This document shows positions 53,443-64,000 of a stretch of DNA of 64,000 nucleotides, one piece after another. A program made the position numbers and the translations under genes. This DNA is from Periplaneta americana (lineage: Eukaryota > Arthropoda > Insecta > Blattodea > Blattidae): contig NC_091120.1 of assembly GCF_040183065.1 (NCBI RefSeq), forward strand, positions 172,829,988-172,893,987. Reading direction: 5' to 3'. How positions within the stretch are numbered: position 1 is the first letter of the stretch; the number at the start of each line of letters is the position of its first letter. The notes under the pieces are model-generated. The model was not told the DNA's origin. It saw only the letters and a list, made by a program, of their open reading frames with translations, and made no database searches.

Positions 53443-56400
53443 GTATGTAATGACTAATCTAATTAAAATGTAATTATTACCGCTGGAATTATATGGACTA
53501 TTTGGACTTTAGTATTCGCTGTCATTTGTTCGTAATTGACAACTTGTATATAAATATTTACATTGCGCTCTTTTTGTCATTTTTGTTTCAGAGGCACTGC
53601 ATGTTTATTCTGACAAAGTAGAAGCGTTGAAAGTTGTGAAAAAACACAAAAAAGCAAGGTTTAAGGCTTTTAAAACTAGACAAGAAGCTGTCGATTTTGC
53701 AGTTCATGGATCTGAAATTCTTGTTGTTAATTCTCCGGGATCATTGGAAAATGCCGAATCTGTCAGTCCCATTGTAGGAGAAAAACCAAGTCCATTTAAA
53801 GGACCTAAAGCTCAAGATTTAGTAAGACTCAGAAAAGTGATAGAATGTGGAGATATTGATACATTTAGAATAACTGTGTGGGATAATCCTCGTTATTTGA
53901 TCAGCAGTGGTGACACACCAGCCATTCTTCAGGTATGAACATAATAGTACTTACATATTGTTACTGATACCTGTTTAACTTTATAAGAATACATCTTTAT
54001 ACATTTATATGTGCTATACGTTCTGCAATTACCTTGCACGAAGAGGAACAGAGTAAAATGTAAGTGGGCCTACACACCCTTTGACATTACGTAATTATAG
54101 AGGATGTGTTAATCACATGATTTTGCTTAAATTAATTATTGAAGTAACGTGAATTAACAGCTTCGATATTTTATGTAAAAAAAAGTAGCTATAATGATAT
54201 GCGAATCTTAGAAATTAATGAAAATCTGCTCAACAGATGCAGCTATACGTGAATTTAGTTCTGCATGACCTGAGCCAGTTTAAATGTGATTACAAGTCCC
54301 AATATAAAAAATTGACATTTAAGCTTTCATTTGAGGGTGAAATGAGCGTTGAGGTATGTAGTTCTGGTGATTTTGGAAGTTTTAGTGGTTGAATTTGTAA
54401 GGGATTTCTTGCGGAGATGGATTAAAAAAAAATAAAGATTTTATAGGAAAATATTTCAAGAAAATGAAATTGTTTGGAAATGTAGTAAATTACGTGTGTA
54501 ATGAGAGGTGCATGGTAACTGAAGTGTGGTTTCTAGTGAAGGAAAGGATCGTAGGGACATAAAATAGGCTACACGGTACAATGTAATGTGATGAACACAA
54601 AACTTGTATTAATTCAGTAACCACTGAAATATAGGGAAGCACAACAAATAATAATGAAATAGACACAAAGTTTCTATATTGTAACTTCGTTTCCAAGTCC
54701 GTCATTACGCTAGCCCATACTGACAACATCACTAAACAAAAATCACCAGGCTTTGAAAATCGTGTAGAGATTCTTATATGCAAGGCATAAAAATCTAAAC
54801 TAACGTAACCTAACTTGTGACGGATAGGCTATGTATGTGCAAGGCATGGTGTGAGTGTACACTAGCGTGAAACTTTCAGAATGTCACCAAAGTTATGTTG
54901 ATATGAGAAGTAAGACACTTGGGAGGTGCATAAGTGAAGTGGAATGGGAACTACCTCAGCGCTCATTTAACCACATAGCCTTAAAAATCTGTATTTTGGA
55001 GTGGTGATTATTTTACGAATTGGGCACAGATATAGTTGAAACACAGTAGACTGTGGTTGAAAGATACGTTTTAACTACCTTCACATTTCAAAAGTGAATA
55101 TGAATATGGCGTCACAGAATGACAGATATTGATCATCAGAGAACCAGATATTGTGCATGAAGCTCCATTATAAGTTTTAATGAGTTAAGTTGTGCAAGAG
55201 CACTTGCCATCTCAGCAGCAGAAGCAGGCCTCTCATCAGGCATGCGGCTAGTCAAACATCTTGGGCATGTTGGGAAAGACGAACTGTTATAAGCCTATGT
55301 ATATTGTATATAATTAGTATGTGAACACAAAAGTGAATATGAAGAGAAAAGATGTTGATTTATTCAGTGACGAGCCAATATTCGTGTTAATGACATAAAA
55401 CAGCCAATAATCCTGTATATTGACATGACCCATTAGACTTACAGCTTGTTGAAAGTATTAGTGAACCTATCGTACATGAGAAAGATGAATCACAGAAAAA
55501 TAAAAGCTGTTCTTTGCGTAGCTAGTTACATGCCTATAATATCTATTTCAAGAATTTTTAATCTTAAAATAAGTATTATAGATAGCATACCTTAATATCA
55601 GACTTATCGGATCAAAAAATTTCGCAAAATAATTACATGTTTTTGAGAAGAAAATTAAAATACAAAACACGTTTAGCTTTGAGTAAAAATTGGCTAGTAA
55701 AAAAGAAAACTTTAAGTCATTTGCCTCTGCTTCAGTTGAGAGAAAATAGCTGGTGATTTTAATAATTATCTCTGAATGGATTAGATAACAGCGTTTTACT
55801 GAACTTAGTAGCACATGGATCTTGACGAATGTACCGGTAAGTACTTTATAGTACCAAAGATTGAGTCAGTTCGTATACATTTACTGTGCCCGATCTGCTA
55901 CTTTTACATGCTTATACTGTTCTAATTTCTTTTCGGAAACTGTTACAAATACTTTGAATTTTGTTTTTCATAAACTAGATGCTTGTTCTGGGTAACTTCT
56001 CTTGCAAAGTATTCCAATTGCTGATGTGTCTCCTTTAATTTTTATTTAAATACCTTTTTTATTTGATATTCCATAGGCATGGAAATGTTTAATACAGTTT
56101 TATGAACTCTGTCAGAAACTCTTGGTAAGGAAGAAGTGCCCATTTTCAAATGATACACACACTTTTCCGCCAGTACAAGCATGTTATGTTAAGGGACATG
56201 TGTGATGTGAGTCAAAACCTGTTACAGACCAGTATGCTTGGACTGGGAAGGGGAAAGCTTGGCATGTGAGTTGGACACTAACCAAAAATAAGCCTAATAC
56301 TGGCAGACAAATCCCATTGTCGGTGTTTGATAAAGATGATAAATAATTGAACTGTTAATTTAAGTGACTTTGTTGAGAATACATAATTACATAATAAAGA

Positions 56401-57805
56401 TGACAATAAAAAATATACCCCAATTATTTGGCAAGAAAGAACACCAAAATATGTATATGTATGGCTGCAAAAGAGTATCTATCGGATACAGGGAGGAGAG
56501 CCATTAATCCTTCCCTTTGAAGGCTTTAAGGAACCAACCTGGACAAATACCCAATGTCCCATCCCTACCTTCCCGTGGTGCAGCTGTTAGTAAGCATAAT
56601 TTTACAAGCTGAACTAAAGGGGGGGGCTAGTCATCAATTAGCACTGGTCAGCGTGATGAGTTAATGACTGAATTAGGTATAATTTTCCTCTATTCAATAC
56701 CTAATTCCCTCTTTACCCTTTCCTATCCAGTCCTCTGACTGAACTCTTACTTTCTTCGATCCCGATGGCATTAGAGCATTCGAGGCCTAGTAGGGGTTCA
56801 TTTCACTTTCCTTCCTCCTCTTTCTACTTTTCTGTTCCTAGTGTTGACTTGCTATGGCACTAAAATCGTCCTCCAGTGGCTTAAGGAGGGAAAGCTGGTG
56901 ATCAACAAGATCTCCCAGTTAGGTCCAATGGACCCATCGACCAACAGCAGGTGTGGTCCTCCAGACATTCTGGGGGTTGTGTGTGAATGAAGTAGCCACC
57001 AAATCATTAAAATATGGTGTTCACTTAAATCAGCTATAACTTGCCATTTTGAGAACAAGGTGCCGGTGCAGGTGTTACATGCTGTCTCTTCTCACTTTAT
57101 AGATCTCTTGAGTTTGGAACAACAAGTTTTGATGGAGAAATCATTGCAAAAAGTGAAATTCTCAGGAATCTTCTATGCCACATCAATAAATTTATGAATG
57201 CAGTTATATTGTCAGACTCCAAAGCAGCTATTCTATCAATCGTCTGTAAACACACACCTTCATCTCAAACAGCAGAAATAACTAAAATGCTCTCTCAATT
57301 AATATCACTCAATAAAAGAATTGTATTCCAATGGATACCATCCCATTGTGGAATCCTGGGAAACGAGAATGCGGATGCTTTAGCAAAGAAGGGCTGCACT
57401 GCTACTTACAGACCTTTTACTAAATCTATGTATTACACTGTGAAAAGATTTATTAAATCTACATACTTAGACTTCAACAAACAAAATTTGATAACACAAT
57501 CCCAAGGGAAAAAATGGAACTCTCTGCATCATAATCCACAGTTAATTCCCGATTTACCACGAAAATCGTCTGCAGCTGCATTTAGATTGGCAACAGGCCA
57601 TAATTGTTTGGCCAAACACCTGCATAGAATTGGAATATATCAGTCCCCTAACTGCCCATTATGCAACTCAAACCAAGAAATGGATTCGGAACACCTCAAA
57701 ATCTGTGCTTCAGTGGCTGGGCATGATAATATCTTTGAAAAATATTGGAGTGCAAGATGTCAAATGACTTTATTGTCAAACACCTGGCATTAGAAAACAA
57801 CAACA

Positions 57806-57874
<69 letters not shown>

Positions 57875-59608
57875 CCTATATATAATGCTAGTAAATTACA
57901 AATGAATACAAATTAATATAAACTAGCACACTCCTGAATAAGTAAGACTAGTGCTCAGGAGGGAATTCCAATAAAAACGAAATAAAATTGAGAGTGAATA
58001 AATTATAGAGTAAAAAGTGTTAAATATCTTTAAACCCAAACTATAAATCCAATACTTTTTTTTTATTATTAATTTGGAGAGGATTAGTGGTTAAAATATT
58101 ATTAGAATCAAATTTGTTTAATAATCTAGGACCTTGACTCATGCTATGATAAAAGCTTCATTGGTTCTACATTTAGGTTCAAATAAACGCAAAAAATTAA
58201 TACTTTTAGTTCTATATTTATGTATGTATATATTTCAAAGTTATTAAGATTTTTGTGAAAATATTTTAATAAAATAAAATAATAAAGTTATGTAATGTTG
58301 AAAACTTTGAAATGTTTAAACAACAGTTCAGTTGAGTAATCTTTCTGCTTTTTTAAACAAATTTTTAATACTTTTTTTTTCTGTAGTAAAATGAACGGAT
58401 AAAGGTTGGATTTATAAGTTTCACCCCAACCTATAATACCATACATAAATATAGATTGAAATAATGCTAAATAAATTGTATGTAAACAGTTAGTTGACAA
58501 AATATTTCTTAGAACAACAAAGAAGTAATATATTGTTTTATGCAATTTGGTACAAATATAATGAACATGATTACTCCATTTTAAATTATAAATAATTATA
58601 TATAAGTATTTAACCTTATTAACTTCATTAATAACTGAACAATTGTAATTTATACCAGAATATGTTATATACATGTTTTGTTTGTTTTCCAGGAAGGTTC
58701 TCGCTACAATGCATTGCATGTTGCAGCCAAAGCCCGTAATGGAGAAATTTGTGATCTGGTACTGCAGACTGTCAGCAATGTAGCATTTATTCAGCTGCTG
58801 TATGGAGACGATGACACTGCTGGTTGTCAGGACAGAGCACGCATCCTGCTGGATCTTTATCTGAACACTCCTGATAAGGCTCTTAATGAGACACCTCTAC
58901 ATTTTGCAGTTAAATTTGGAGCACTAGCAGTTGCTGATATATTAGTGTCCTATCCACAGTGTGACAAACATGCAAGAAATAAGTTTGGACAAACACCAAA
59001 AGATGTACGTAGGCCTATACTTTTACTATGAGTCATACAATATGACACCATTGTTCGAAAAAAACTTTTCAAACTGTGCCACTCAGGCTGATGAAACAAA
59101 CAGAAAAGCAAAAGAGGATCCTGATGACAGGAAGTGAAGAAAAGAAGGAATTAATTGACAAGCAGTTAATAGAAATGAAAAAGAGTAAAGGCTCACTTTT
59201 ATAAAATAACTGAACTGTAGTGTCTTACTTGTATGTTATTAATTTTTATAATATTGTTAATACTGTATTGATTTTCAATCATTATCCATATTTTTATGTA
59301 CAGCTATCTTTTTCAACATTAACTCTGACCATAGATAATAATAGATAGTAGTATATCTGTTAGCAATATAGTATTATTACTTTAGCTTGTTTTAATATGT
59401 ATTTTCTTTCGGTGCTGGACCCCGGACTCATTTCACCGGCATTATCACCTTCACCTCATTCAGACGTTAAGTAACCTGAGATATTGATACAGCGTCATAA
59501 AACAACCTACTAAAAAAAATGTATTTTGCTTATAATTTTAGATTTTGAAATAAAAAAATATAGAAAAAAATTGTAAATTCACAGGAGCACAACACAAGAA
59601 AATGAATA

Positions 59609-59651
<43 letters not shown>

Positions 59652-62135
59652 TAGTTTCTGGAGAAATTGCATTTCAAAGGTTGGGTAAGGTTAGTTGAAG
59701 GGGGGAAAGGAGGAGGCCGGAAATATGTAATAATACTGCACAGTTTAAATAACATTTTTGGTCAGGGAACTTTATGAAAATTGTCAGGGAAAGTCGGAGA
59801 CAAATCGGGGTGGGAGGAGGGGAAGGGGATTAGAAAATTCTGTAGGAACCCTGCTTAATATATCTGCTGAGTTAGCTTTGTGATATGTGTCTGGCTCCAG
59901 ACTAGCGGGCCGGGGTTCGATTCCCGGCGGGGTCAGAGCTGTTCACGTAAAATTTCTACCTTGGGACTAGGAGAGATGGCAGTGCACAACTTCTAATCAC
60001 TAGATTCTGTATCAGTATGCCTGGGTTAAATTCCAAACATCTCCTCAGTGCATATAAAGAGAAGGCATGTGTCACTGTTGATAGTGATATGTCCATCAGA
60101 CTGGTACATGAAGCCTGGCAACCCCTTGGTGCTATTCAACAGGAGTAGGCTATGTGCCGTCACTGGGTTTTCTCTTCTTTCTTCCTCATCATCATCATCA
60201 TCCTCACCCATTCTGTACACTACAGTTACGCGAATACTTACACATACGTTCACCCTAGTACATAACATAAATCTGAATAGATACACATCATGCACAGTGT
60301 GGTCTGTCGAAGTGGTGTGCAGCTTGAAAATGGGCCACAGTCCTGCCATCTATCCGCAATATGCGGAACCCATATCACATAAATGATGGGTAGGCATTGG
60401 ACACACACACCTTCACTGAAATGTGTACAGTGTTCTTTAATATGAATTTCTTTTATACTGATTTTCTATTCTTCCTTCTATAATATGCTACAATTTTTAG
60501 TTTGTTTTTATTTAATATGTAGAGTTAATTAACCATCAAAGAGAGTGTACATATTTCCTGGACATACTGTATTTCGTCTTCTAGTGAAAGTAGTTCTGTT
60601 ACACAGTAATTGCTTAAGCTACATTATTGTAATGCTTGTCTGTTGTGTACTTTATTTTGCTTACAGGTCATTTGTAGTCGTGTCTCCACACCAGATGCTG
60701 GTCTCAAACGTGAACTCTCAAATTTATTGGATGAGAGATTTTATGTTCCTGTGCTTAGATCAGAGGATAATTCGATGCAGCCCACTATTGGTGAACCATT
60801 CTCTCCTGCTTGCCCATTGGTTGGTAACAATAGTATTTACTGTCTGTATTAGTGTCTTGCAATGTTCGAACATGAGAGAGGCAACTAAGACATTAAAAAC
60901 TTAGTCTTATTTCACATGAAATATGTGCTAAAATTCTTAAGGGCTTAAAATATGAGTGAAGGACAGCGAATATTTTTATAAGAAGGTGGAACAAACACGA
61001 TAGACCTCGTTCTGTAGAGCAAACATCGGTGAATATCGAACTTCGCTGTACTAGATAAACTTGAACCAAACATAGCGCCTGTAATGCATGACACTAGTCT
61101 GTATGCTTGTACAGTACTTGACAGTACTTTGCAGAATATGTTGCTTATAAAAGAGATTTATGGTTAAGATATATAAAGATATTCTAAATCAAGAAGACTT
61201 AAGTTTGTGACATCAGTAAATGCAGTATTTCTTGTTTGGTAATGGTCAGGTACTTTGATTCACTTAAGGGGGAACATTCAGCTTAAAATATGGAGTCAGT
61301 AAAAAGTATGCAACAATGCTTGTAACTTTTTTATTTCTAATTTTATGAAGAAACTATTTATACAAAAATTGGAGGGTATCAAAGAAGGAATATTTTGAAC
61401 ATATTTTCAAGTGCTATGCTTTTCGTTTATAAAGGATGTGCCAAGGAGTCTTTTTTTTTTTTAATGGCACCATGTGCTTATATCCCCATTTTTGGATTCT
61501 TCAGTTCTCAGTTTGTACAAAATCATATTTTTTTGCCATTTATAAACTATTCTTTTGTAAAAATTACCTCTTTTGATGTGTACTGAATAAAGGGAAATTT
61601 TTTATGTTTCAGTACATCAATTTGAGGAGCCTTGGATTAAACAATTTTTTTTGTGTGTGTGTGCGTATGTGGGTGTTTTTTTTGCCAACTGGACAGAAAT
61701 TCCGTCAGTCTGCTGTCATTTTTAATTGTTTAATTTTTGGGGGAATGTAGACCAACCTAGCACATCAACTGCAGAAATAGAAGCAGACCATGTGACCCTT
61801 GTGGTCACTCAAATTCTTTGAGCTGATGTCTATAATTTAGAAAAATATATACTATTTTAATCAAGATTGGTAAGGAAGTTTTGTTAATATTTGCTTTATT
61901 TCTATATAGATATATTGAGTGGGTCTTTTTTTTAGTTTTGACGGATTCTGACGGATTTCCAGGTGTTAGACTGACGGAGATATAATTTATATGTTGGCAA
62001 CACCTGTGTGTGAGTGAGAGAGAGAGAGTGTGTGTGTTTTTTTTTGCAACCAATTAACAAAGCGGTTCTAACAATGCTAGACCTAAAACACTGTTTTTGG
62101 TTAAAAAAACTTACATAAATTAAATAAACTGCTTA

Positions 62136-62177
<42 letters not shown>

Positions 62178-63023
62178 TTTATTAATAAATATAGTAAGCT
62201 GTTAAGAATTAAATGTAATTATAAAAATTATGGGACACCCACTTCAGTATTTCATTTCATTTTGCAGAGAAATTTACTCTTTTTATTGTTTTGTAATATT
62301 ATTACATATATTTTGTCATCATCATCATCATTTTCTAAGAAGTAAAAAGTAATAATGTTCGCAAATATTAAATGTTACACTCTGTCAGCCATGATGTCAT
62401 CTCTGCCTGTGTTATGCAGTGCAAGAGGGTCATTCCATTAACTATGATTGAATGACGGAAATGAAAGCCTTTGTATTGTATCCAAATTGAAAACATACAA
62501 CATATAGTATTGCGTGTATTCTATAGTTAATTTATGTTGTGTCAAGAATATTGTAGACATTTGCTTTCTGACTAAATAGTAATTTAATATGACATTACAC
62601 CTGACTTCTAGTTCTGTTCCAAGATCTCATGCCTGTAGGGCTGAACTTTCGGGCACAACTTAGAATAACTTTCAATGCAGTGAAGTGATATTTTAATAAT
62701 TGCTTACTTTTTAAAATTTTTTTTTGTAGCCAGTAATTCATTCTCGTCATAGTTGAATATTTGATGCTGAACTTGTAAATTGTTGTGTAGGTGCTAAAGG
62801 CTGACCCGATAAACCCAAGAATGGAAATTCGAGCATATGCAGGACCAATGCATCGTGAACAAGCCGTGGTCTTCCGAAGGAAATGGAGAACTCCTCCACG
62901 AGTACCTAGGACTTCAACCCAAACACCTGGCAAAAATTCGTTTAGAGAGAGTACTCCTCCTCCTCCTCTTCCTCACATCTTCAGACTGCAGGACACTGAA
63001 AAGGGTTTAGAAAGAGTTGGCAG
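53205..63023 (+). CDS. ANKLE2: ANKLE2, 5' and middle part (5 exons)
   Basis: ANKLE2 is an ER and inner nuclear membrane protein that promotes dephosphorylation of BAF at mitotic exit, through PP2A and restraint of VRK1, allowing nuclear envelope reassembly (family knowledge). Exons 53205-53442, 53592-53932, 58693-59004, 60667-60819 and 62791-63023 join in frame for 425 codons plus two bases. Recognisable parts: YYGVSIP followed by a Cauli_VI-like block (ALHVYSDKVEALK ... RFKAFKTRQEAVDFA), GPKAQDLVRLRKVIECGD, ankyrin repeats (RYNALHVAAKA; ETPLHFAVKFGALAVAD), RFYVPVLRSEDN, MEIRAYAGPM and RLQDTEKGLERVG. No transmembrane helix or LEM domain appears in these exons; they may lie in unseen 5' exons or be absent. 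The 3' end is beyond the window. Confidence 0.93.
53592..53932 (+). CDS. ANKLE2: ANKLE2 exon: Cauli_VI-like block and ankyrin lead
   Basis: Contains VYSDKVEALKVVKKHKKARF and KAFKTRQEAVDFAVHG, the RNase H1 N-terminal/Cauli_VI-like module seen in ANKLE2. GPKAQDLVRLRKVIECGDID and NPRYLISSGDTPAILQ follow. Acceptor TTTCAG, donor GTATGA. Confidence 0.95.
53940..56470. other. ANKLE2 intron, unremarkable part
   Basis: No recognised repeat or alternative exon between 53940 and 56470. Open frames here are short and lack family similarity. Confidence 0.5.
56480..57806 (+). mobile_element. RNase H-type LINE, 5' leader joined to 3' end
   Basis: 56480-57095 resembles a LINE leader (CCTACCTTCCCGTGGTGCAG; GTGGTCCTCCAGACATTC), shared in part with 25550-25790. 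It is followed immediately by the RNase H and C-terminal coding region, with the endonuclease and RT missing. The 3' end AGAAAACAACAACA runs into a CA/TA microsatellite. Internal deletion inferred. Confidence 0.55.
57104..57793 (+). pseudogene. LINE RNase H domain and C-terminus
   Basis: An open frame of about 230 codons from 57104. FDGEI (catalytic Glu), VILSDSKAAIL (Asp) and WIPSHCGILGNENADALAKK (His and final Asp) define an RNase H fold. [19 protein letters not shown] cluster ends the protein. The first RNase H strand with the first Asp and the whole RT are absent, so it is a fragment. Confidence 0.85.
57806..57880 (+). repeat. (CA)n(TA)n microsatellite
   Basis: About 10 CA units are followed by ~24 TA units and a TAGGCCTA palindrome at 57871. 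Directly attached to the LINE 3' end. Confidence 0.95.
57960..58680 (-). pseudogene. LINE reverse transcriptase C-terminal fragment
   Basis: The minus strand reads NEVNKVKYLYIIIYNLKWSN, HYICTKLHKTIYYFF, LSTNCLHTIYLALFQSIF and MYGIIGWGETYKSNLYP, the post-catalytic RT region of a CR1/Jockey-like LINE. Frame breaks in the T-run near 58375. It ends directly against the acceptor of the ankyrin exon at 58693. Confidence 0.75.
58693..59004 (+). CDS. ANKLE2: ANKLE2 exon: ankyrin repeats
   Basis: One hundred and four codons, phase 0. Two ankyrin motifs are visible (YNALHVAAKARNGEICDLVL and ETPLHFAVKFGALAVADIL), separated by an acidic insert (YGDDDTAGCQDRARILLDLY) characteristic of ANKLE2. It ends FGQTPKD, joining VICSRV in the next exon. 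Acceptor TTTTCCAG, donor GTACGT. The donor overlaps a TAGGCCTA palindrome at 59010. Confidence 0.95.
59405..59518 (+). mobile_element. SINE family 1, 3' fragment (copy 5)
   Basis: TTTCGGTGCTGGACCCCGGA, CATTTCACCGGCATTATCAC and ACAGCGTCATAAAACAACC, ending in an A-run. The tRNA head is missing. Confidence 0.85.
59611..59650 (+). repeat. Poly(T) tract of about 40 bases
   Basis: Uninterrupted T-run, possibly the tail of a reverse-oriented retroelement, followed by TAGTTTCTGGAGAAATTGC. The source element is not recognised. Confidence 0.7.
59885..60375 (+). mobile_element. tRNA-related SINE, family 5
   Basis: CGGGCCGGGGTTCGATTCCC is a strong box B; the 5' half is degraded. The body runs through GGGACTAGGAGAGATGGCAG, a (CAT)n patch at 60186, and ends near TATCCGCAATATGCGGAACC. 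Low-confidence limits. Confidence 0.5.
60667..60819 (+). CDS. ANKLE2: ANKLE2 exon downstream of ankyrins
   Basis: Fifty-one codons: VICSRV, a short helix, then LDERFYVPVLRSEDN and IGEPFSP, conserved in ANKLE2. Only a phase 0 donor keeps the next exon open, so the junction is taken as CCATTG|GTTGGT, a weak but GT-type donor. The better-looking GTAACA four bases downstream would produce an immediate stop. Confidence 0.85.
62138..62177 (+). repeat. (AAT)n microsatellite
   Basis: Thirteen AAT units in an ANKLE2 intron. Confidence 0.9.
62791..63023 (+). CDS. ANKLE2: ANKLE2 exon: RAYAGP and TEKGLERVG block
   Basis: Contains MEIRAYAGPM, FRRKWRTPPR, a Ser/Thr/Pro-rich stretch with PPPPLP, and LQDTEKGLERVGR. 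Both flanking blocks are conserved in ANKLE2. Acceptor TGTGTAG, donor GTAACG; the Arg codon (AG|N) is split into the next exon, which lies beyond the window. Confidence 0.92.
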
Positions 63024-63514
63024 GTAACGCTTTCAGAATATTTTTATTTAATTTAACTTTCTCTTTATCTACTCGTGTCAAAAACAAGAAAAGTAGTTTG
63101 CCATTTCTTCTCTTCCTTACTAACCCATAAGCAAGGAGAGAGAAAGTGGCTTTAACACATAAAATTTGAAATTGACACATGGAGCAGCGCAAACCACACT
63201 GCTGTTCGGGATCTAATTTAACACCAGTTATTACAGTTGATACTAATTGTTGTTATAACATTTTTAATTGGATATGATGTCTTTGGAATAAAACATTTCG
63301 TTGTGGTTATTTTTCTGATACTGCACATATTGGTATACATACTATTTTCACCTCTGCCTACTTTTTTGATGATTATGTTGAATCTTATTCTGAGGTTGAG
63401 GCACCCATTAAGTTGGATTCTGTCTGTCCTGTATGATAGACTATAGAAGTAGGCAGGATGGATAAAGATAAAGTGATAAGGACAACAGAATAAAAGTTAT
63501 CCTATATTTTCTCT

Positions 63515-63630
63515 TAATGGATTGAGGAAAAACCTCAGAAAAACTCTCAACCAGGTAACTTGTCCCAACCAGGATTTGATCCCTGGCTCATTAGTTTATC
63601 AGTCAGGCATGTTGATCACTACTCGAAAGC
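63515..63630 (-). mobile_element. SINE family 1, head fragment (copy 6)
   Basis: The minus strand shows GAGTAGTGATCAACATGCCT, box B GGGATCAAATCCTGG and GTTGAGAGTTTTTCTGAGG. The 3' half is missing. Confidence 0.75.
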
Positions 63631-63747
63631 AGTGGACAGTATAGAAAATATTCATGGTCGTACATCACATATTCATTATATATAAGGTCTCACCCACCTC
63701 ATTGAATATTACACGACTACTATGAAGTAGCCAATATGTATTATCAT

Positions 63748-63902
63748 CATTTAATACGAGAAAAAGCGTTACGAGAGGAGTTCGGCTGGCACCGTGGATC
63801 ATGTCCTGGCATAGCTCAGTTGAAAAGAGCACTCAGCGCGTAGAGCTGAGAGGTCCTGGGTTCGATTCCCGGTGCCGGAACGAATTTTTCTCGTATTAAA
63901 TG
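63748..63902 (+). mobile_element. tRNA-like sequence inside a foldback element
   Basis: Outer inverted repeat CATTTAATACGAGAAAAA (63748-63765) faces its exact complement at 63885-63902. A second inner repeat pairs GTTCGGCTGGCACCG with CGGTGCCGGAAC. Between them lies a tRNA-like fold: D-arm GCTCAGTTGAAAAGAGC, anticodon-arm-like CTCAGCGCGTAGAGCTGAG and T-arm CTGGGTTCGATTCCCGG. No U at position 33 and an imperfect acceptor stem argue against a working tRNA. Confidence 0.7.
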
Positions 63903-64000
63903 TGATAATTCATGGTTGTGTTAGGATAAACGCTAGGCTGATAGGTACAAAATGCACAAATTTGTGTTATGATATGTCTTTGAAAACCAGTTACTTTTCA

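Noticed and set aside
58288..58719. 143-codon minus-strand ORF as a host gene
   Set aside because: Its content is LINE reverse transcriptase, and its first codons run into the ANKLE2 ankyrin exon on the other strand.
59894..59936. tRNA gene from a strong box B
   Set aside because: No matching 5' half, D-arm or acceptor stem; better read as a SINE head.
63237..63446. 69-codon hydrophobic ORF
   Set aside because: Lies in an ANKLE2 intron, T-rich sequence gives hydrophobic codons by chance; no splice or homology support.
63790..63885. Functional tRNA gene
   Set aside because: D- and T-arms are good, but the acceptor stem has a bulge, U33 is missing and it lies inside a foldback repeat.

Overview
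This is a eukaryotic, almost certainly insect, AT-rich genomic window. Coding sequence is confined to short exons with GT..AG introns, separated by kilobases packed with transposable elements. The repeat spectrum (several tRNA-headed SINE families, an RTE-like LINE with an AGTAAGTA tail, many mariner, DUF4817-type and hAT relics) and the large introns resemble a blattodean (cockroach or termite) genome; that assignment is inference, not proof.

Two host genes are present, both on the + strand. (1) The 3' half of an ABCB full transporter (P-glycoprotein/MDR type), 4926-41830, in 12 exons. They encode 665 residues in one continuous frame: the end of the first nucleotide-binding domain, the linker, the second transmembrane domain and the complete second nucleotide-binding domain. 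A stop codon and a polyadenylation signal follow; the 5' half lies left of the window. (2) The 5' and middle part of ANKLE2 (ankyrin repeat and LEM domain protein 2), 53205-63023, in 5 recognisable exons. They carry a Cauli_VI-like segment, ankyrin repeats and the conserved downstream block; the 3' end lies right of the window. The two genes are functionally unrelated (membrane efflux versus nuclear envelope reassembly).

Layout. 1-4900: upstream ABCB intron with a LINE 3' end, a mariner relic, a dispersed repeat, a SINE, and a TIR element nested in a DUF4817-type transposase relic. 5.0-14.2 kb: early ABCB exons separated by a foldback MITE, mariner relics, two target-site-flanked hAT elements and a DUF4817-type element. 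14.7-17.8 kb: a 15-copy composite satellite built from part of a SINE plus (AAT)n, abutting a hAT copy. 20.2-24.2 kb: a mariner-like element whose 5' leader is occupied by about 66 copies of a 40-bp minisatellite. 25-42 kb: remaining ABCB exons with a MITE inside a SINE, two LINE copies with clear target-site duplications, a 43/44-bp dimeric array, and a complete mariner inside another DDE transposase relic. 42-53 kb: intergenic, mostly featureless. 53-64 kb: ANKLE2, with LINE and SINE fragments in its introns and a tRNA-like foldback element at the end.

The most unusual material is repeat architecture: the minisatellite enclosed by transposon termini, the SINE-derived satellite, several provable nested insertions, the tRNA-like foldback element, and over-represented short palindromes (TAGGCCTA, TACCGGTA). 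I saw no prokaryotic-type system, CRISPR array or rRNA.
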